Origin: Alphaproteobacteria bacterium
GTDB lineage: Bacteria > Pseudomonadota > Alphaproteobacteria > Rhodobacterales > Rhodobacteraceae
Direction of reading: 5' to 3'
NCBI GenBank assembly: GCA_030425145.1
Contig: JAUHVK010000020.1
Coordinates: forward strand, 34,245-98,244
DNA: 64,000 nt
In this document: positions 15,416-24,106 of the stretch, piece by piece
How the letters are laid out: each line of letters begins with the position of its first letter
Numbering within the stretch: position 1 is the stretch's first letter
Notes under the pieces: generated by a model
Told to the model about the DNA's origin: nothing
What the model saw: only the letters and a program-made list of their open reading frames with translations
The model's database searches: none
Program-made: the position numbers and the translations under genes

Positions 15416-16641
15416 AGCGTCAGACCCGCCGCCCGCGCACCCTCTCGCACGATCTCGAGCGCGTCGGGGTTGTCGGCAAACACTTCCTGCGCCTCGTTCC
15501 AGATCGCGATGGCCTGCGCTTCGTCACCAAGAACACCAAGTGACGAGATCAGCCGCGACCATTCCTCGGGTGTACCGCCTTCATTGGCAAGCCGGTCCGA
15601 CAGCCGTGCCACCATGCCCCGGATCATATCCTGCCGGTCCTCGGCGCTCATCTCGCCCGCCGCTTCGACATCGTCGGCGCTCGGTCCCGGCATCGCGGCA
15701 ATCTGCGGCACCTGATAATCCGACACCCCGGCACGGAATGCGATCTCTTCGATCTGCGAGAGGATCGGCGGCAGCCAAGGCGCATCCGCCGGGCTTTGCC
15801 GCACCAGCCGGTCCCAAAGCCGGAACGCGATGTCCGGGCGGCCTGTCTGCGCCATCATCAGGCCCATGTAATAAAGCGACACGCCATTGTCGGGCTCACG
15901 CGTCAGCGCCGCCTCGAGAACCCTTTCCGCCTCGGGCGAGACATAGCCGCCGGCAGCAAGCACCATCATGTCGGCCAGATCGGCGTAATCCTTGCCGGTC
16001 GCGGCATCACCCTTGATCGACAGAACCTGCTGCTGGGCGGCGTAGGCGGCGGGGTAATTGCCCATTGCCGCCTCGGACCGCGCCAAAAGCACATGACCCT
16101 GCAAATCCCCCGGTCGCTCTGCCACCGCACCGCGCAGGCGCTCTACAAGGGCGGCGTATTCGGGTTGAATTTCGGTCGCACCCGTGGCCGGAAGCTGCGC
16201 CTCCGCGTCCTGTTGCGACGGGCGGTTCGCGCGCGCCAGTTCCGCCATCTCCATCCGCGAGGCAAGGCCCAGATCGCCATAACCGGGCGCACCAATCTGG
16301 GAATAAAGCCAATAGCTCCCGCCAACCAGCAACGCAGCAATCAGAACCGCCACACCGACCCCAAGGGTCTTAGGTTGCGAACCGGCGCTGCCCGTGGCTT
16401 GCGACTTTGCGTCTGCTGCAAGAATGCGCCGCGAGATTTCGGTGCGCAGACGTTCGGCATCCTCGTCCGAGATCACGCCGCGCGCCAGATCGCGATCCAC
16501 CTCGGTCAATTGGTCACGATAGACCTGTAGATCAAAGGCCTCCGCCGGACCCGTATTGCGCTGACCGCGCAGAAGGGCCATGGCCAGAAGCCCTGCCATT
16601 GCGGTGGCCAGAACTACGATCGCGATCCAGAAAAGCGTCAT
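15412..16641 (-). CDS. ccmI: c-type cytochrome biogenesis protein CcmI
   Basis: 409 residues from the ATG at 16641 (MTLFWIAIVVLATAMAGLLAM). The family layout is present: an N-terminal transmembrane helix, a cytoplasmic leucine-zipper-like segment (QVYRDQLTEVDRDLARGVIS with DAERLRTEISRRIL, the CcmI N-terminal hallmark), a second transmembrane helix near residues 97-115, then periplasmic TPR repeats (GHVLLARSEAAMGNYPAAYA, LYYMGLMMAQTGRPDIAFRL). CcmI chaperones apocytochrome c to the CcmFH haem ligation complex. The gene ends against the DUF1801 pseudogene. Other ccm genes are not in view. Confidence 0.93.
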   Translation of the reverse strand: MTLFWIAIVVLATAMAGLLAMALLRGQRNTGPAEAFDLQVYRDQLTEVDRDLARGVISDEDAERLRTEISRRILAADAKSQATGSAGSQPKTLGVGVAVLIAALLVGGSYWLYSQIGAPGYGDLGLASRMEMAELARANRPSQQDAEAQLPATGATEIQPEYAALVERLRGAVAERPGDLQGHVLLARSEAAMGNYPAAYAAQQQVLSIKGDAATGKDYADLADMMVLAAGGYVSPEAERVLEAALTREPDNGVSLYYMGLMMAQTGRPDIAFRLWDRLVRQSPADAPWLPPILSQIEEIAFRAGVSDYQVPQIAAMPGPSADDVEAAGEMSAEDRQDMIRGMVARLSDRLANEGGTPEEWSRLISSLGVLGDEAQAIAIWNEAQEVFADNPDALEIVREGARAAGLTL

Positions 16642-16825
16642 CTTTTGCAAGTTCCACAAACTGTTTCGGGGACATCTATAGTCGCGGGCCGCTTGAAAAA
16701 AGGGCAAATCCCCGTGACAAAGCGCCATGTCGCAAAAACACAGTAAAAGGGCGCTGTGAGTATCCGCATCTCTCTCTGTTCGGTCCACATATCCCTCAAA
16801 CCATCCCAAGCCCGAGTCGCGCCCT

Positions 16826-18070
16826 ATGAAACGCTATTCCGCCTTTGCTGTTGCCCGTGAAGCCCTCCGCTACCACACCGGCTGGGAACGGGCCTGGCGC
16901 AAGCCCGAGCCAAAGAAGAAATACGATGTGATCATCGTCGGGGCAGGGGGCCACGGCCTCGCCACCGCCTATTACCTTGGCAAGAATTTCGGCATCACCA
17001 ATGTCGCGGTGATCGAAAAGGGTTGGCTCGGCGGCGGCAACACCGGCCGCAACACCACGATCATCCGCTCCAACTACCTGCAGGATCCGTCTGCCGCGAT
17101 CTACGAAAAGGCGCGGTCGCTTTATGAGACGCTGTCGCAGGAACTGAACTACAACATCATGTTCAGCCCGCGCGGCGTGATGATGCTGGCCCAGACCGAG
17201 CACGAAATCCGCGGCTATAAACGCACGGCACATGCCAACTCCCTGCAAGGTGTCGAGACCCAGTTCATCAGCCCGCAGCGGGTCAAGGAACTGTGCCCGA
17301 TCATCGAACTCAAAGGCCCGCGCTACCCGGTCCTCGGCGCGCTCTGGCAGCCGCGCGGCGGCACCGCGCGCCACGATGCTGTGGCATGGGGCTATGCACG
17401 CGCCTGTTCCGACATGGGCATGGACATCATCCAGCAATGCGAAGTCACCGCGATCCGGCAGGAAGGCGGCAAGGTCAAAGGCGTGACCACCACCAAGGGT
17501 GAGATCGACTGCGACAAGCTTGGTATCGTCGTCGCTGGTCACTCTGGCGTGCTGGCCGAGATGGCGGGCTTCCGTCTGCCCATCGAATCCGTGGCGCTTC
17601 AGGCGCTGGTGTCAGAGCCGATCAAGCCCTGCATGGACGTGGTCGTCATGGCCAACACCGTGCACGGCTACATGTCGCAATCCGACAAGGGCGAGATGGT
17701 CATCGGCGGCGGTGCCGACGGCTACAACAACTACACCCAGCGCGGGTCCTTCCACCATGTCGAAGAAACCGTCCGCGCCCTGATCGAAACCTTCCCGATG
17801 ATCTCCCGCCTCAAGATGCTGCGCTGGTGGGGCGGGATCGTCGACATGACCGGCGACCGCTCGCCCATCCTGTCGAAAACGCCGCTCGACGGCTGCTTCA
17901 TCAATTGCGGCTGGGGTACAGGCGGCTTCAAGGCCATCCCCGGCTCCGGCTGGGGCATGGCCGAGCTGATCGCCAAAGGCTACTCGCCGCTGACCGCCGA
18001 ATTCGGCCTCAACCGCTTCCGCGAGGGCCGGTTCATTGATGAATCCGTCGCCGCTGGCGTTGCGCACTAG
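16826..18070 (+). CDS. soxB: Sarcosine oxidase subunit beta
   Basis: 414 residues, typical for the beta subunit of heterotetrameric sarcosine oxidase. The dinucleotide-binding motif is at 39-44 (GAGGHG), followed by GGGNTGRNTTIIRSNY, and ARHDAVAWG supplies the His (H183) that in characterised enzymes carries covalent FMN. CGWGTGGFKAIPG near the C-terminus matches the FAD-site end of the DAO family. The enzyme oxidatively demethylates sarcosine, releasing hydrogen peroxide. It is the first gene of soxBDAG. No convincing Shine-Dalgarno precedes ATG. Confidence 0.97.
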   Translation: MKRYSAFAVAREALRYHTGWERAWRKPEPKKKYDVIIVGAGGHGLATAYYLGKNFGITNVAVIEKGWLGGGNTGRNTTIIRSNYLQDPSAAIYEKARSLYETLSQELNYNIMFSPRGVMMLAQTEHEIRGYKRTAHANSLQGVETQFISPQRVKELCPIIELKGPRYPVLGALWQPRGGTARHDAVAWGYARACSDMGMDIIQQCEVTAIRQEGGKVKGVTTTKGEIDCDKLGIVVAGHSGVLAEMAGFRLPIESVALQALVSEPIKPCMDVVVMANTVHGYMSQSDKGEMVIGGGADGYNNYTQRGSFHHVEETVRALIETFPMISRLKMLRWWGGIVDMTGDRSPILSKTPLDGCFINCGWGTGGFKAIPGSGWGMAELIAKGYSPLTAEFGLNRFREGRFIDESVAAGVAH

Positions 18071-18081
18071 GGAGTAAAGAT

Positions 18082-18411
18082 ATGCTGTTGATTACCTGCC
18101 CCTATTGCGGCGTGGCCGCTGAAGAAACCGAACTGCATGGCGGTGGCGAAGCGCATCTGAAACGCTTTGGGCCCGGCTCCAACGATGACGATTTCACCAG
18201 CTACCTGTTCCACCGCGAAAACCCCAAGGGCGTGCATTTCGAACGCTGGCGGCATGTGAACGGCTGCGGCAAGTGGTTCCACGCGGCGCGCTGCACCAAC
18301 ACGCTTGAGGTGTTCGGCACCTACAAGGCGCAGACGACCGAGCCGCCGAAAGACATCCTCGACACGATCCGCGCGAAACGCCCCGGATTCACATGGAGGG
18401 ACCTCGCATGA
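18082..18411 (+). CDS. soxD: Sarcosine oxidase subunit delta
   Basis: 109 residues with the zinc-site pattern CPYCGVAAEETELHGGGEAH near the N-terminus and GCGKWFHAARCTNT later (Cys, Cys, His, Cys ligands in known structures). The small delta subunit bridges subunits in the complex. GGGAGTAAAGAT precedes ATG, 11 bases after soxB. Its stop overlaps, as ATGA, a 22-codon mini-frame that precedes soxA. Confidence 0.96.
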   Translation: MLLITCPYCGVAAEETELHGGGEAHLKRFGPGSNDDDFTSYLFHRENPKGVHFERWRHVNGCGKWFHAARCTNTLEVFGTYKAQTTEPPKDILDTIRAKRPGFTWRDLA

Positions 18412-18476
18412 CCCTTCATCCTGCTAAGAAAACTTCCGTCGGAGGCTTTGACGCTTCCGCCAGCGCCAAGGTCTGA
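18408..18476 (+). CDS. 22-codon mini-ORF between soxD and soxA
   Basis: ATG at 18408 overlaps the soxD stop (ATGA) and reads MTLHPAKKTSVGGFDASASA KV to TGA at 18474. It is in the same frame as soxA, whose ATG comes one codon after that stop. It may be a translational-coupling leader, or a remnant of an earlier soxA start now cut off by a stop. The Shine-Dalgarno of soxA (AAGG) lies inside it. Real translation is uncertain. Confidence 0.3.
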   Translation: MTLHPAKKTSVGGFDASASAKV

Positions 18477-18479
18477 CAT

Positions 18480-21400
18480 ATGAGCACCCGCGTTCAAACC
18501 CAGGGCCGCCTGATCAACCGCGACAGGCCAGTGTCCTTCAAGTTCAACGGTGCCCTGATGAAGGGTTACCAGGGCGACACGCTTGCCTCGGCGCTTCTGG
18601 CCAATGACCAGATGCTGATGGGGCGCAGCTTCAAATACCACCGCCCGCGCGGCGTTGTGGCCTCCGGTTCCGAAGAACCCAACGCTCTGGTGAACCTTGG
18701 CGAGGGCAACCGGTTCGAGCCGAACCAGCGCGCCACAACAACCGAGATTTTCCACGGCCTGACCGCCACCAGCCAGAACCACTGGCCGTCGTTGGAATAC
18801 GATGTGGGTGTGGTGAACAACCTGCTGTCGCGCTTCCTGAGCGCGGGCTTCTACTACAAGATGTTCATACATCCGCGCCCCTTCTGGAAACACATCTACG
18901 AGCCGTTCATCCGCCATTCCGCCGGTCTGGGCAAAGCCCCGGATGCCGAGGCGCGGGACGTGGATCGCTACGAGCATTTCTACGCCTTTACCGATGTACT
19001 GGTCATCGGCGGCGGGGTTGCTGGCCTGCAATCTGCGCTGACCGCCGCCCGCGCAGGTGCGAAAGTGCTGCTGCTGGAGCAGACAGCGCATCTGGGTGGC
19101 CGCGCGCCGGTTGATGGAGGCACCATCGACGGGATGTCACCCGAGGCTTGGGTCGAAAAGGCCCGCGCCGACCTGGCGGCAATGCCCAACGCACAGATCC
19201 GCACCCGGACCATGGGGGCAGGGGTTTACGATCACGGCTACGTGCTGGGCTACGAACGCCTGACCGACCACGCGCCCGAAGTCGCTGGCCCGCGCCACCG
19301 CCTGTGGCGCATTCGTGCAGCACAGATCATCACCGCAACCGGCGCCATCGAACGTCCGCTGTCCTTTGCCGGCAACGACATCCCCGGCGTGATGCTGGCC
19401 TCTGCCGTGCGCGACTACCTCGTGAACTACGGCGTCAGCCCCGGCGACCGGACGGTTGTTGTGACCAACAATGACGACGCCTACCGCACCGCGATTGCGC
19501 TGGTGCAGGCGGGTCTCAAGGTGCCTGCGATCCTCGATGCCCGCCCGCAAGGCGGCGGCGCTCTGATGGACGAGGCCAAGGCGCTTGGCATCCGGGTCGA
19601 AACCGGTGCCGCTGCGGTCAAGGTCAAAGGCGCGAAACGGGTGCATTCGGTGTGCCGTGGCGTGCAGGCGGGCGAAGGCGAAGTGCTGGAAGAGATCTTC
19701 TGCGATGCCGTCGCCATGTCCGGCGGTTGGTCCCCGGTGGTGCATCTCTGGTCCCATTGCGGTGGCAAGCTGAATTGGGATGCCGATCAGGCAGCGTTCC
19801 GCCCCGATCACACCCGCGCCCCGACCAGCCATGACGGGCAGGCTTTTGTCATCCCGTCCGGTGCCGCCGATGGCGCGTTCCACCTGAGTGACGTGCTGCA
19901 GAACGCAGTCACCGCCGGCCAGACCGCCGCAACCCGCGTTGGTGCCAAAGCGGGCGATGCCGCTGCTCCTGCCGCAACGGCCCCGGATGAAGCGCCGCTT
20001 GTTCCGGTCTGGATGATGCCGCAGGGCGCGCAGAAGAAACTGCGCATGAAGGCGTGGCTCGACTATCAGAACGACGTGAAAGTCTCCGACGTGCAACTGG
20101 CCGCGCAAGAGGGATTTGAATCCGTCGAACACACCAAGCGGTACACCACGCTGGGCATGGCAACCGATCAGGGTAAGTTAAGCAATATCAACGGCCTCGC
20201 GACCCTTGCTCATGCGTTGGATGCGGAGATTCCGCAGGTCGGGACCACGACGTTCCGCCCGCCCTATACCCCCATTTCGATGGGTGCGATTGCGGGTGAG
20301 GCCCGTGGCGAGATTTTCCAGCCGATCCGCAAAACCCCGATGCATGCCTGGCACGAAGCCAACGGCGCCCATTGGGAACCGGTCGGCCATTGGCGCCGCC
20401 CCTATGCCTTCCCGCGTAAAGGCGAAAGCGTGCATGACGCGGTGAACCGCGAAGTGCAGGCGACCCGCAAGAGCCTTGGCCTGCTTGACGCTTCGACCCT
20501 CGGCAAGATCATCGTCAAAGGGCCGGACGCGGGCAAGTTTCTCGACATGCTCTACACCAACATGATGAGCACGCTGAAACCGGGCAAATGCCGCTACGGT
20601 CTGATGTGCACCGAAAACGGCTTCCTGACCGATGACGGCGTGGTCGCACGGATCGACGAGGACACGTTCCTCTGCCACACCACCACCGGCGGTGCGGACC
20701 GTATCCATGCCCACATGGAAGAGTGGCTGCAAACCGAATGGTGGGACTGGAAGGTCTGGACCGTCAACGCCACCGAGCAGTTTGCACAGGTCGCCGTAGT
20801 TGGCCCGAATGCTCGTAAGCTCTTGGAAAAGCTGGGTGGCATGGATGTCAGCAAGGAGGCGCTGGCGTTCATGGAGTGGAAAGACGGCACCCTTGGCGGT
20901 TTCCCGGTGCGGGCCTACCGCATCTCGTTCTCGGGTGAACTCAGCTACGAAATCGCCGTGCCCGCCAATCTGGGTCGCGCGTTCTGGGACAAGTTGGTCG
21001 AGGCTGGCAAGGAGTGGGACATCACCCCCTATGGCACCGAGGCGCTGCACATCATGCGGGCTGAAAAGGGCTTCATCATGATCGGTGACGAAACCGACGG
21101 CACGGTGATCCCGCAGGATCTGGGTCTCGACTGGGCGATCTCGAAGAAGAAAGAGGATTACATCGGCAAACGCGCTCAGGCACGGTCGCACATGACCGAT
21201 CCCAAGCGCTGGAAGCTGGTGGGGCTGGAAACGCTCGACGGGTCGGTGCTCAAAGACGGCGCCTATGCGATTGCCGAGGGCACCAACGAGAACGGCCAGA
21301 CCAACACGCAGGGCCGTGTGACGTCGACCTATCACAGCCCGACGCTGAACAAGGGCATCGCCATGGGTCTGGTGCTCAACGGCCCCGACCGCATGGGCGA

Positions 21401-21497
21401 GGTCATCAGCTTTACCAACGGGGACAGTCCGGCCGCGAAAGCCCGGATCGTGAACCCGGTGTTCTTTGATCCCGAGGGGGAGAAGCAGAATGTCTGA
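18480..21497 (+). CDS. soxA: Sarcosine oxidase subunit alpha
   Basis: 1005 residues, the usual size. Order of domains: an N-terminal ferredoxin-like fold (about 1-110, RPVSFKFNGALMKGYQGDTL), an NAD-binding/pyridine-nucleotide oxidoreductase region (DVLVIGGGVAGLQSALTAAR near residue 175), then from about 610 an aminomethyltransferase (GcvT) domain with its C-terminal barrel (LGLDWAISKKKEDYIGKR). The GcvT part channels the methylene group to tetrahydrofolate, making 5,10-methylene-THF. It overlaps soxG by 8 bases. The glyA, folD and purU genes often found with sox operons are not adjacent here. Confidence 0.97.
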   Translation: MSTRVQTQGRLINRDRPVSFKFNGALMKGYQGDTLASALLANDQMLMGRSFKYHRPRGVVASGSEEPNALVNLGEGNRFEPNQRATTTEIFHGLTATSQNHWPSLEYDVGVVNNLLSRFLSAGFYYKMFIHPRPFWKHIYEPFIRHSAGLGKAPDAEARDVDRYEHFYAFTDVLVIGGGVAGLQSALTAARAGAKVLLLEQTAHLGGRAPVDGGTIDGMSPEAWVEKARADLAAMPNAQIRTRTMGAGVYDHGYVLGYERLTDHAPEVAGPRHRLWRIRAAQIITATGAIERPLSFAGNDIPGVMLASAVRDYLVNYGVSPGDRTVVVTNNDDAYRTAIALVQAGLKVPAILDARPQGGGALMDEAKALGIRVETGAAAVKVKGAKRVHSVCRGVQAGEGEVLEEIFCDAVAMSGGWSPVVHLWSHCGGKLNWDADQAAFRPDHTRAPTSHDGQAFVIPSGAADGAFHLSDVLQNAVTAGQTAATRVGAKAGDAAAPAATAPDEAPLVPVWMMPQGAQKKLRMKAWLDYQNDVKVSDVQLAAQEGFESVEHTKRYTTLGMATDQGKLSNINGLATLAHALDAEIPQVGTTTFRPPYTPISMGAIAGEARGEIFQPIRKTPMHAWHEANGAHWEPVGHWRRPYAFPRKGESVHDAVNREVQATRKSLGLLDASTLGKIIVKGPDAGKFLDMLYTNMMSTLKPGKCRYGLMCTENGFLTDDGVVARIDEDTFLCHTTTGGADRIHAHMEEWLQTEWWDWKVWTVNATEQFAQVAVVGPNARKLLEKLGGMDVSKEALAFMEWKDGTLGGFPVRAYRISFSGELSYEIAVPANLGRAFWDKLVEAGKEWDITPYGTEALHIMRAEKGFIMIGDETDGTVIPQDLGLDWAISKKKEDYIGKRAQARSHMTDPKRWKLVGLETLDGSVLKDGAYAIAEGTNENGQTNTQGRVTSTYHSPTLNKGIAMGLVLNGPDRMGEVISFTNGDSPAAKARIVNPVFFDPEGEKQNV

Positions 21498-22062
21498 TGT
21501 GGCTTTGGCGCTGGGTGGCGCATCTTTCGACGGTCTGGTGAAGATTGAGGAACTGGCCGGGCAGGGCATGGTGACCCTGCGTGGCGACCTGACGGACAAG
21601 GCCATCGTCAAAGCGGTCAAGGACGTGTTTGGCGTGGCCTTGCCGGATATCCGCGAAACTGCGTTTTCGGGCAGCACTGGCGCGCTCTGGATGTCGCCGG
21701 ATGAGGCGCTCTTGCTCTGCTCCTATGACGAAGCGCAGGCGAAGGCGGATGAACTGGCGGGCAAGCTGGCCGACGCCCATGCGCTGGTGGTCAATGTGTC
21801 GGACGCCCGCGCTGTGTTCCAGCTTAAGGGCAGTCTGCTGCGCGAAGTGATCGCCAAGCTGGCTCCGGTGGATATGAGCCCGGATGCCTTCAAGCCCGGC
21901 ATGGTTCGCCGGACCCGTATGGCACAGGTGGCTGCCGCGTTCTGGATGGATGATGCCAGCACCGCGCGGGTGGTCTGTTTCCGGTCGGTTGGAGAATATG
22001 TCTTCAATTTGCTTTCGACCGCGGCCGATACCAACGCGAGTGTAGGGCATTATTCTTCCTAG
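21490..22062 (+). CDS. soxG: Sarcosine oxidase subunit gamma
   Basis: 190 residues from the ATG at 21490, which overlaps the soxA end by 8 bases and has GAGGGGGAG just upstream. Family features: VTLRGDLTDKAIVKAVKD, ETAFSGSTGALWMSPDEALLL, VVNVSDARAVFQLKG and RMAQVAAAFW with VVCFRSVGEYVFN at the end. The gamma subunit is GcvT-like and packs against alpha in the complex. Last gene of soxBDAG; I see no clear terminator directly after it. Confidence 0.95.
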   Translation: MSDVALALGGASFDGLVKIEELAGQGMVTLRGDLTDKAIVKAVKDVFGVALPDIRETAFSGSTGALWMSPDEALLLCSYDEAQAKADELAGKLADAHALVVNVSDARAVFQLKGSLLREVIAKLAPVDMSPDAFKPGMVRRTRMAQVAAAFWMDDASTARVVCFRSVGEYVFNLLSTAADTNASVGHYSS

Positions 22063-22127
22063 GGTAGACTTGCTCCAAGGTCTTTCGTCTGAGTATAACC
22101 GTCTGATAAATAGTGACGGAGATGCTC

Positions 22128-22535
22128 GTGAAACGCCTAGTCGCAACACTTGGCGCGATCTGCGCGCTGGCCACACCGGCTGTCGCGCAAACAGTCTACA
22201 ACTGTTCGTTGAAAGAGGCCGGCACGTCCAATTGGATACCACCGGTGTTGTTCATTGGGCATGATCCAGCGGCCAATCGGGTTGTGGTCTCCGACCCGAT
22301 TATCCTCCATTACAACGACCGGCAGCCTGTGGAGGGAAAGGTCGACACGGAAAACGCCAAGCGCGTCACATTCGTCTGGGAACTCAAAACACGCGACTCG
22401 CGTGGTCAGTCTGCGACGATGGTCTACCGGGCGACTTGGGTTAAGGCCAACAAGCGAATGAACATCACCGCAATGGCTCTAGGGTATGAAAGCGGTATTC
22501 AAGGCCACGGGACGTGCGAGGTCACAACGCGCTGA
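22128..22535 (+). CDS. Small secreted hypothetical protein
   Basis: 135 residues from GTG at 22128, chosen because GGAG lies 6 bases before it and the frame then opens with a clean signal peptide (KRLVATLGAICALATPAVAQ). In-frame ATG at 22122 and GTG at 22113 are alternatives. The mature protein has YNCSLKEAGTSNWIPPVLFIGHD, WELKTRDSRGQSATMVYRA and GHGTCEV, with two cysteines likely forming one disulfide. No family recognised. It stands alone between soxG and sodB. Confidence 0.7.
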   Translation: MKRLVATLGAICALATPAVAQTVYNCSLKEAGTSNWIPPVLFIGHDPAANRVVVSDPIILHYNDRQPVEGKVDTENAKRVTFVWELKTRDSRGQSATMVYRATWVKANKRMNITAMALGYESGIQGHGTCEVTTR

Positions 22536-22703
22536 CTGCAACAGGTGGAAATGGGGCGCGCGACTTTACTTGCCCACTTTTCAGTGAACCAATGGCGGCT
22601 CTGATGCGTTTATCAAAAGAAGGCTGAGCTGAGGCTTGACCTTGAGCGACCAGCGCATCAGGTATGCCTGAGTATTTTGACGCACCAACGAGGGGACACC
22701 ACC

Positions 22704-23312
22704 ATGGCTTTCGAACTTCCTGATCTGCCCTACGCCCACGACGCGCTGGCCAGCAAAGGCATGTCCAAAGAGACACTCGAGTACCACCACGACTTGCACC
22801 ACAAGGCCTATGTCGACAACGGCAACAAGCTGATCGCCGGCACCGAATGGGACGGCAAGTCGATGGAAGAGATCATCAAGGGCACCTATGATCCCAAAGC
22901 CGTCGCTCAGAACGGGATCTTCAACAACATCAGCCAGCTGTGGAACCACAACCAGTTCTGGGAAATGATGGGTCCGGGCGATAACAAGATGCCGGGCGAG
23001 CTTGAAGCGCGTATCGCCGACGCGTTCGGGTCTGTCGACAAATTCAAAGAAGCCTTCTCTGCCGCAGGTGCAGGTCAGTTCGGTTCCGGCTGGGCATGGC
23101 TTGTTGTGGACACCGACGGCACGCTGAAGGTCACCAAGACCGAAAACGGCGTGAACCCGGTCTGCTTTGACCAGACGGCTCTGCTGGGTTGCGACGTGTG
23201 GGAGCACTCCTACTACATCGATTTCCGCAACAAGCGTCCCGCGTATCTGGCCAACTTCCTCGACAATCTCGTCAATTGGGAAAACGTGGCCGAGCGCCTG
23301 TCTAACGCCTGA
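22704..23312 (+). CDS. sodB: Superoxide dismutase, iron type
   Basis: 202 residues from the ATG at 22704 with GAGGGGAC upstream. Metal ligands are visible as H28 (LEYHH), H82 (LWNHNQFW), D164 and H168 (DVWEHSYY). Gln78 in NNISQLWNH is the glutamine position typical of Fe-SOD, and FGSGWAWLVVD is the shared Fe/Mn core. No signal peptide, so cytoplasmic. It converts superoxide to hydrogen peroxide and oxygen. Ends in a strong terminator. Confidence 0.96.
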   Translation: MAFELPDLPYAHDALASKGMSKETLEYHHDLHHKAYVDNGNKLIAGTEWDGKSMEEIIKGTYDPKAVAQNGIFNNISQLWNHNQFWEMMGPGDNKMPGELEARIADAFGSVDKFKEAFSAAGAGQFGSGWAWLVVDTDGTLKVTKTENGVNPVCFDQTALLGCDVWEHSYYIDFRNKRPAYLANFLDNLVNWENVAERLSNA

Positions 23313-23332
23313 TCGGTTTGACACTGACATCG

Positions 23333-23363
23333 AAAAGCCCTGTCACTGCGACAGGGCTTTTTT
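23333..23363 (+). terminator. Rho-independent terminator after sodB
   Basis: AAAAGCCCTGTC, loop ACTGC, GACAGGGCTTTTTT, 21 bases after the sodB stop. Continuous 12-bp stem with T-tract. Confidence 0.93.
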
Positions 23364-23382
23364 CACTCCGGGCACCCTAGTC

Positions 23383-24030
23383 ATGCTGCGCATCTACACC
23401 TCAGATCATTCGCTGTACTGCGCCAAGCTGTGCATTCTGTTGCGGCACAAACAAATCCCGTTCGAAGAAGCGCCGCCGCCCGGTGGTGGCGGGTCGGCGG
23501 AGTACCTGTCGATTGTACCGTCGGGCAACATCCCGGCGCTGGTCGATGGCGATCTGGTGCTGACCGACAGCGAAGCCATCGCCGAATATCTCGAAGAGAA
23601 ATACCCGGATCGGCCGATGCTGCCCGACACGCTGGTCGGGCGGGCTCTGTCGCGCGAACGGTCGCGTTTTTCCGACACCCGATTGGAGCCAGCCCTGCGC
23701 CTGACCTTTCCGCATGTCGCGCCCGCGACCCGCGACGCAACGGCGATCGCCGACGCACATTCCATGATCACCAAGCGCCTTGTCGCGCTGGGGGTGATGC
23801 TGGACCGGTCACAATTGCCCCGCGACCAGCTTTGGATGGGGGATTGCGGGACAATCGTCACTTTGGAATGGATCGCACTTTTCGAAGGCCCGGTCATTCC
23901 GGCGCTGGACTGGCCCGAAGCGGTTTCGACCTATCGCGAGCAGATGCTGGCCCATAAAGCCGTCGCGGACGAGATGACGGCCTACCGCCCCGAGATGCTG
24001 CACTACATGCGGGAGAAAGGCGCGCTTTGA
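23383..24030 (+). CDS. Glutathione S-transferase family protein
   Basis: 215 residues from the ATG at 23383, where the thioredoxin-like domain begins (MLRIYTSDHSLYCAKLCILL). SGNIPALVDGDLVLTDSEAI carries the cis-Pro and the Glu-Ala-Ile glutathione site, followed by the helical C-terminal domain from about residue 88. Ser or Tyr near residues 9-12 could be the catalytic residue. Substrate unknown. The start lies directly after the sodB terminator, so it needs its own promoter or read-through. Confidence 0.9.
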   Translation: MLRIYTSDHSLYCAKLCILLRHKQIPFEEAPPPGGGGSAEYLSIVPSGNIPALVDGDLVLTDSEAIAEYLEEKYPDRPMLPDTLVGRALSRERSRFSDTRLEPALRLTFPHVAPATRDATAIADAHSMITKRLVALGVMLDRSQLPRDQLWMGDCGTIVTLEWIALFEGPVIPALDWPEAVSTYREQMLAHKAVADEMTAYRPEMLHYMREKGAL

Positions 24031-24106
24031 TCCGGAGCCGCAAAGCGGTCCGCGTACTCTTGCGCATCCCGGCGTCGCCCGATACCGCTGGTGGCGGAGG
24101 CCCATC

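Noticed and set aside
20178..21677. Minus-strand open frame of about 499 codons opposite soxA
   Set aside because: Antisense shadow of a well-supported gene.
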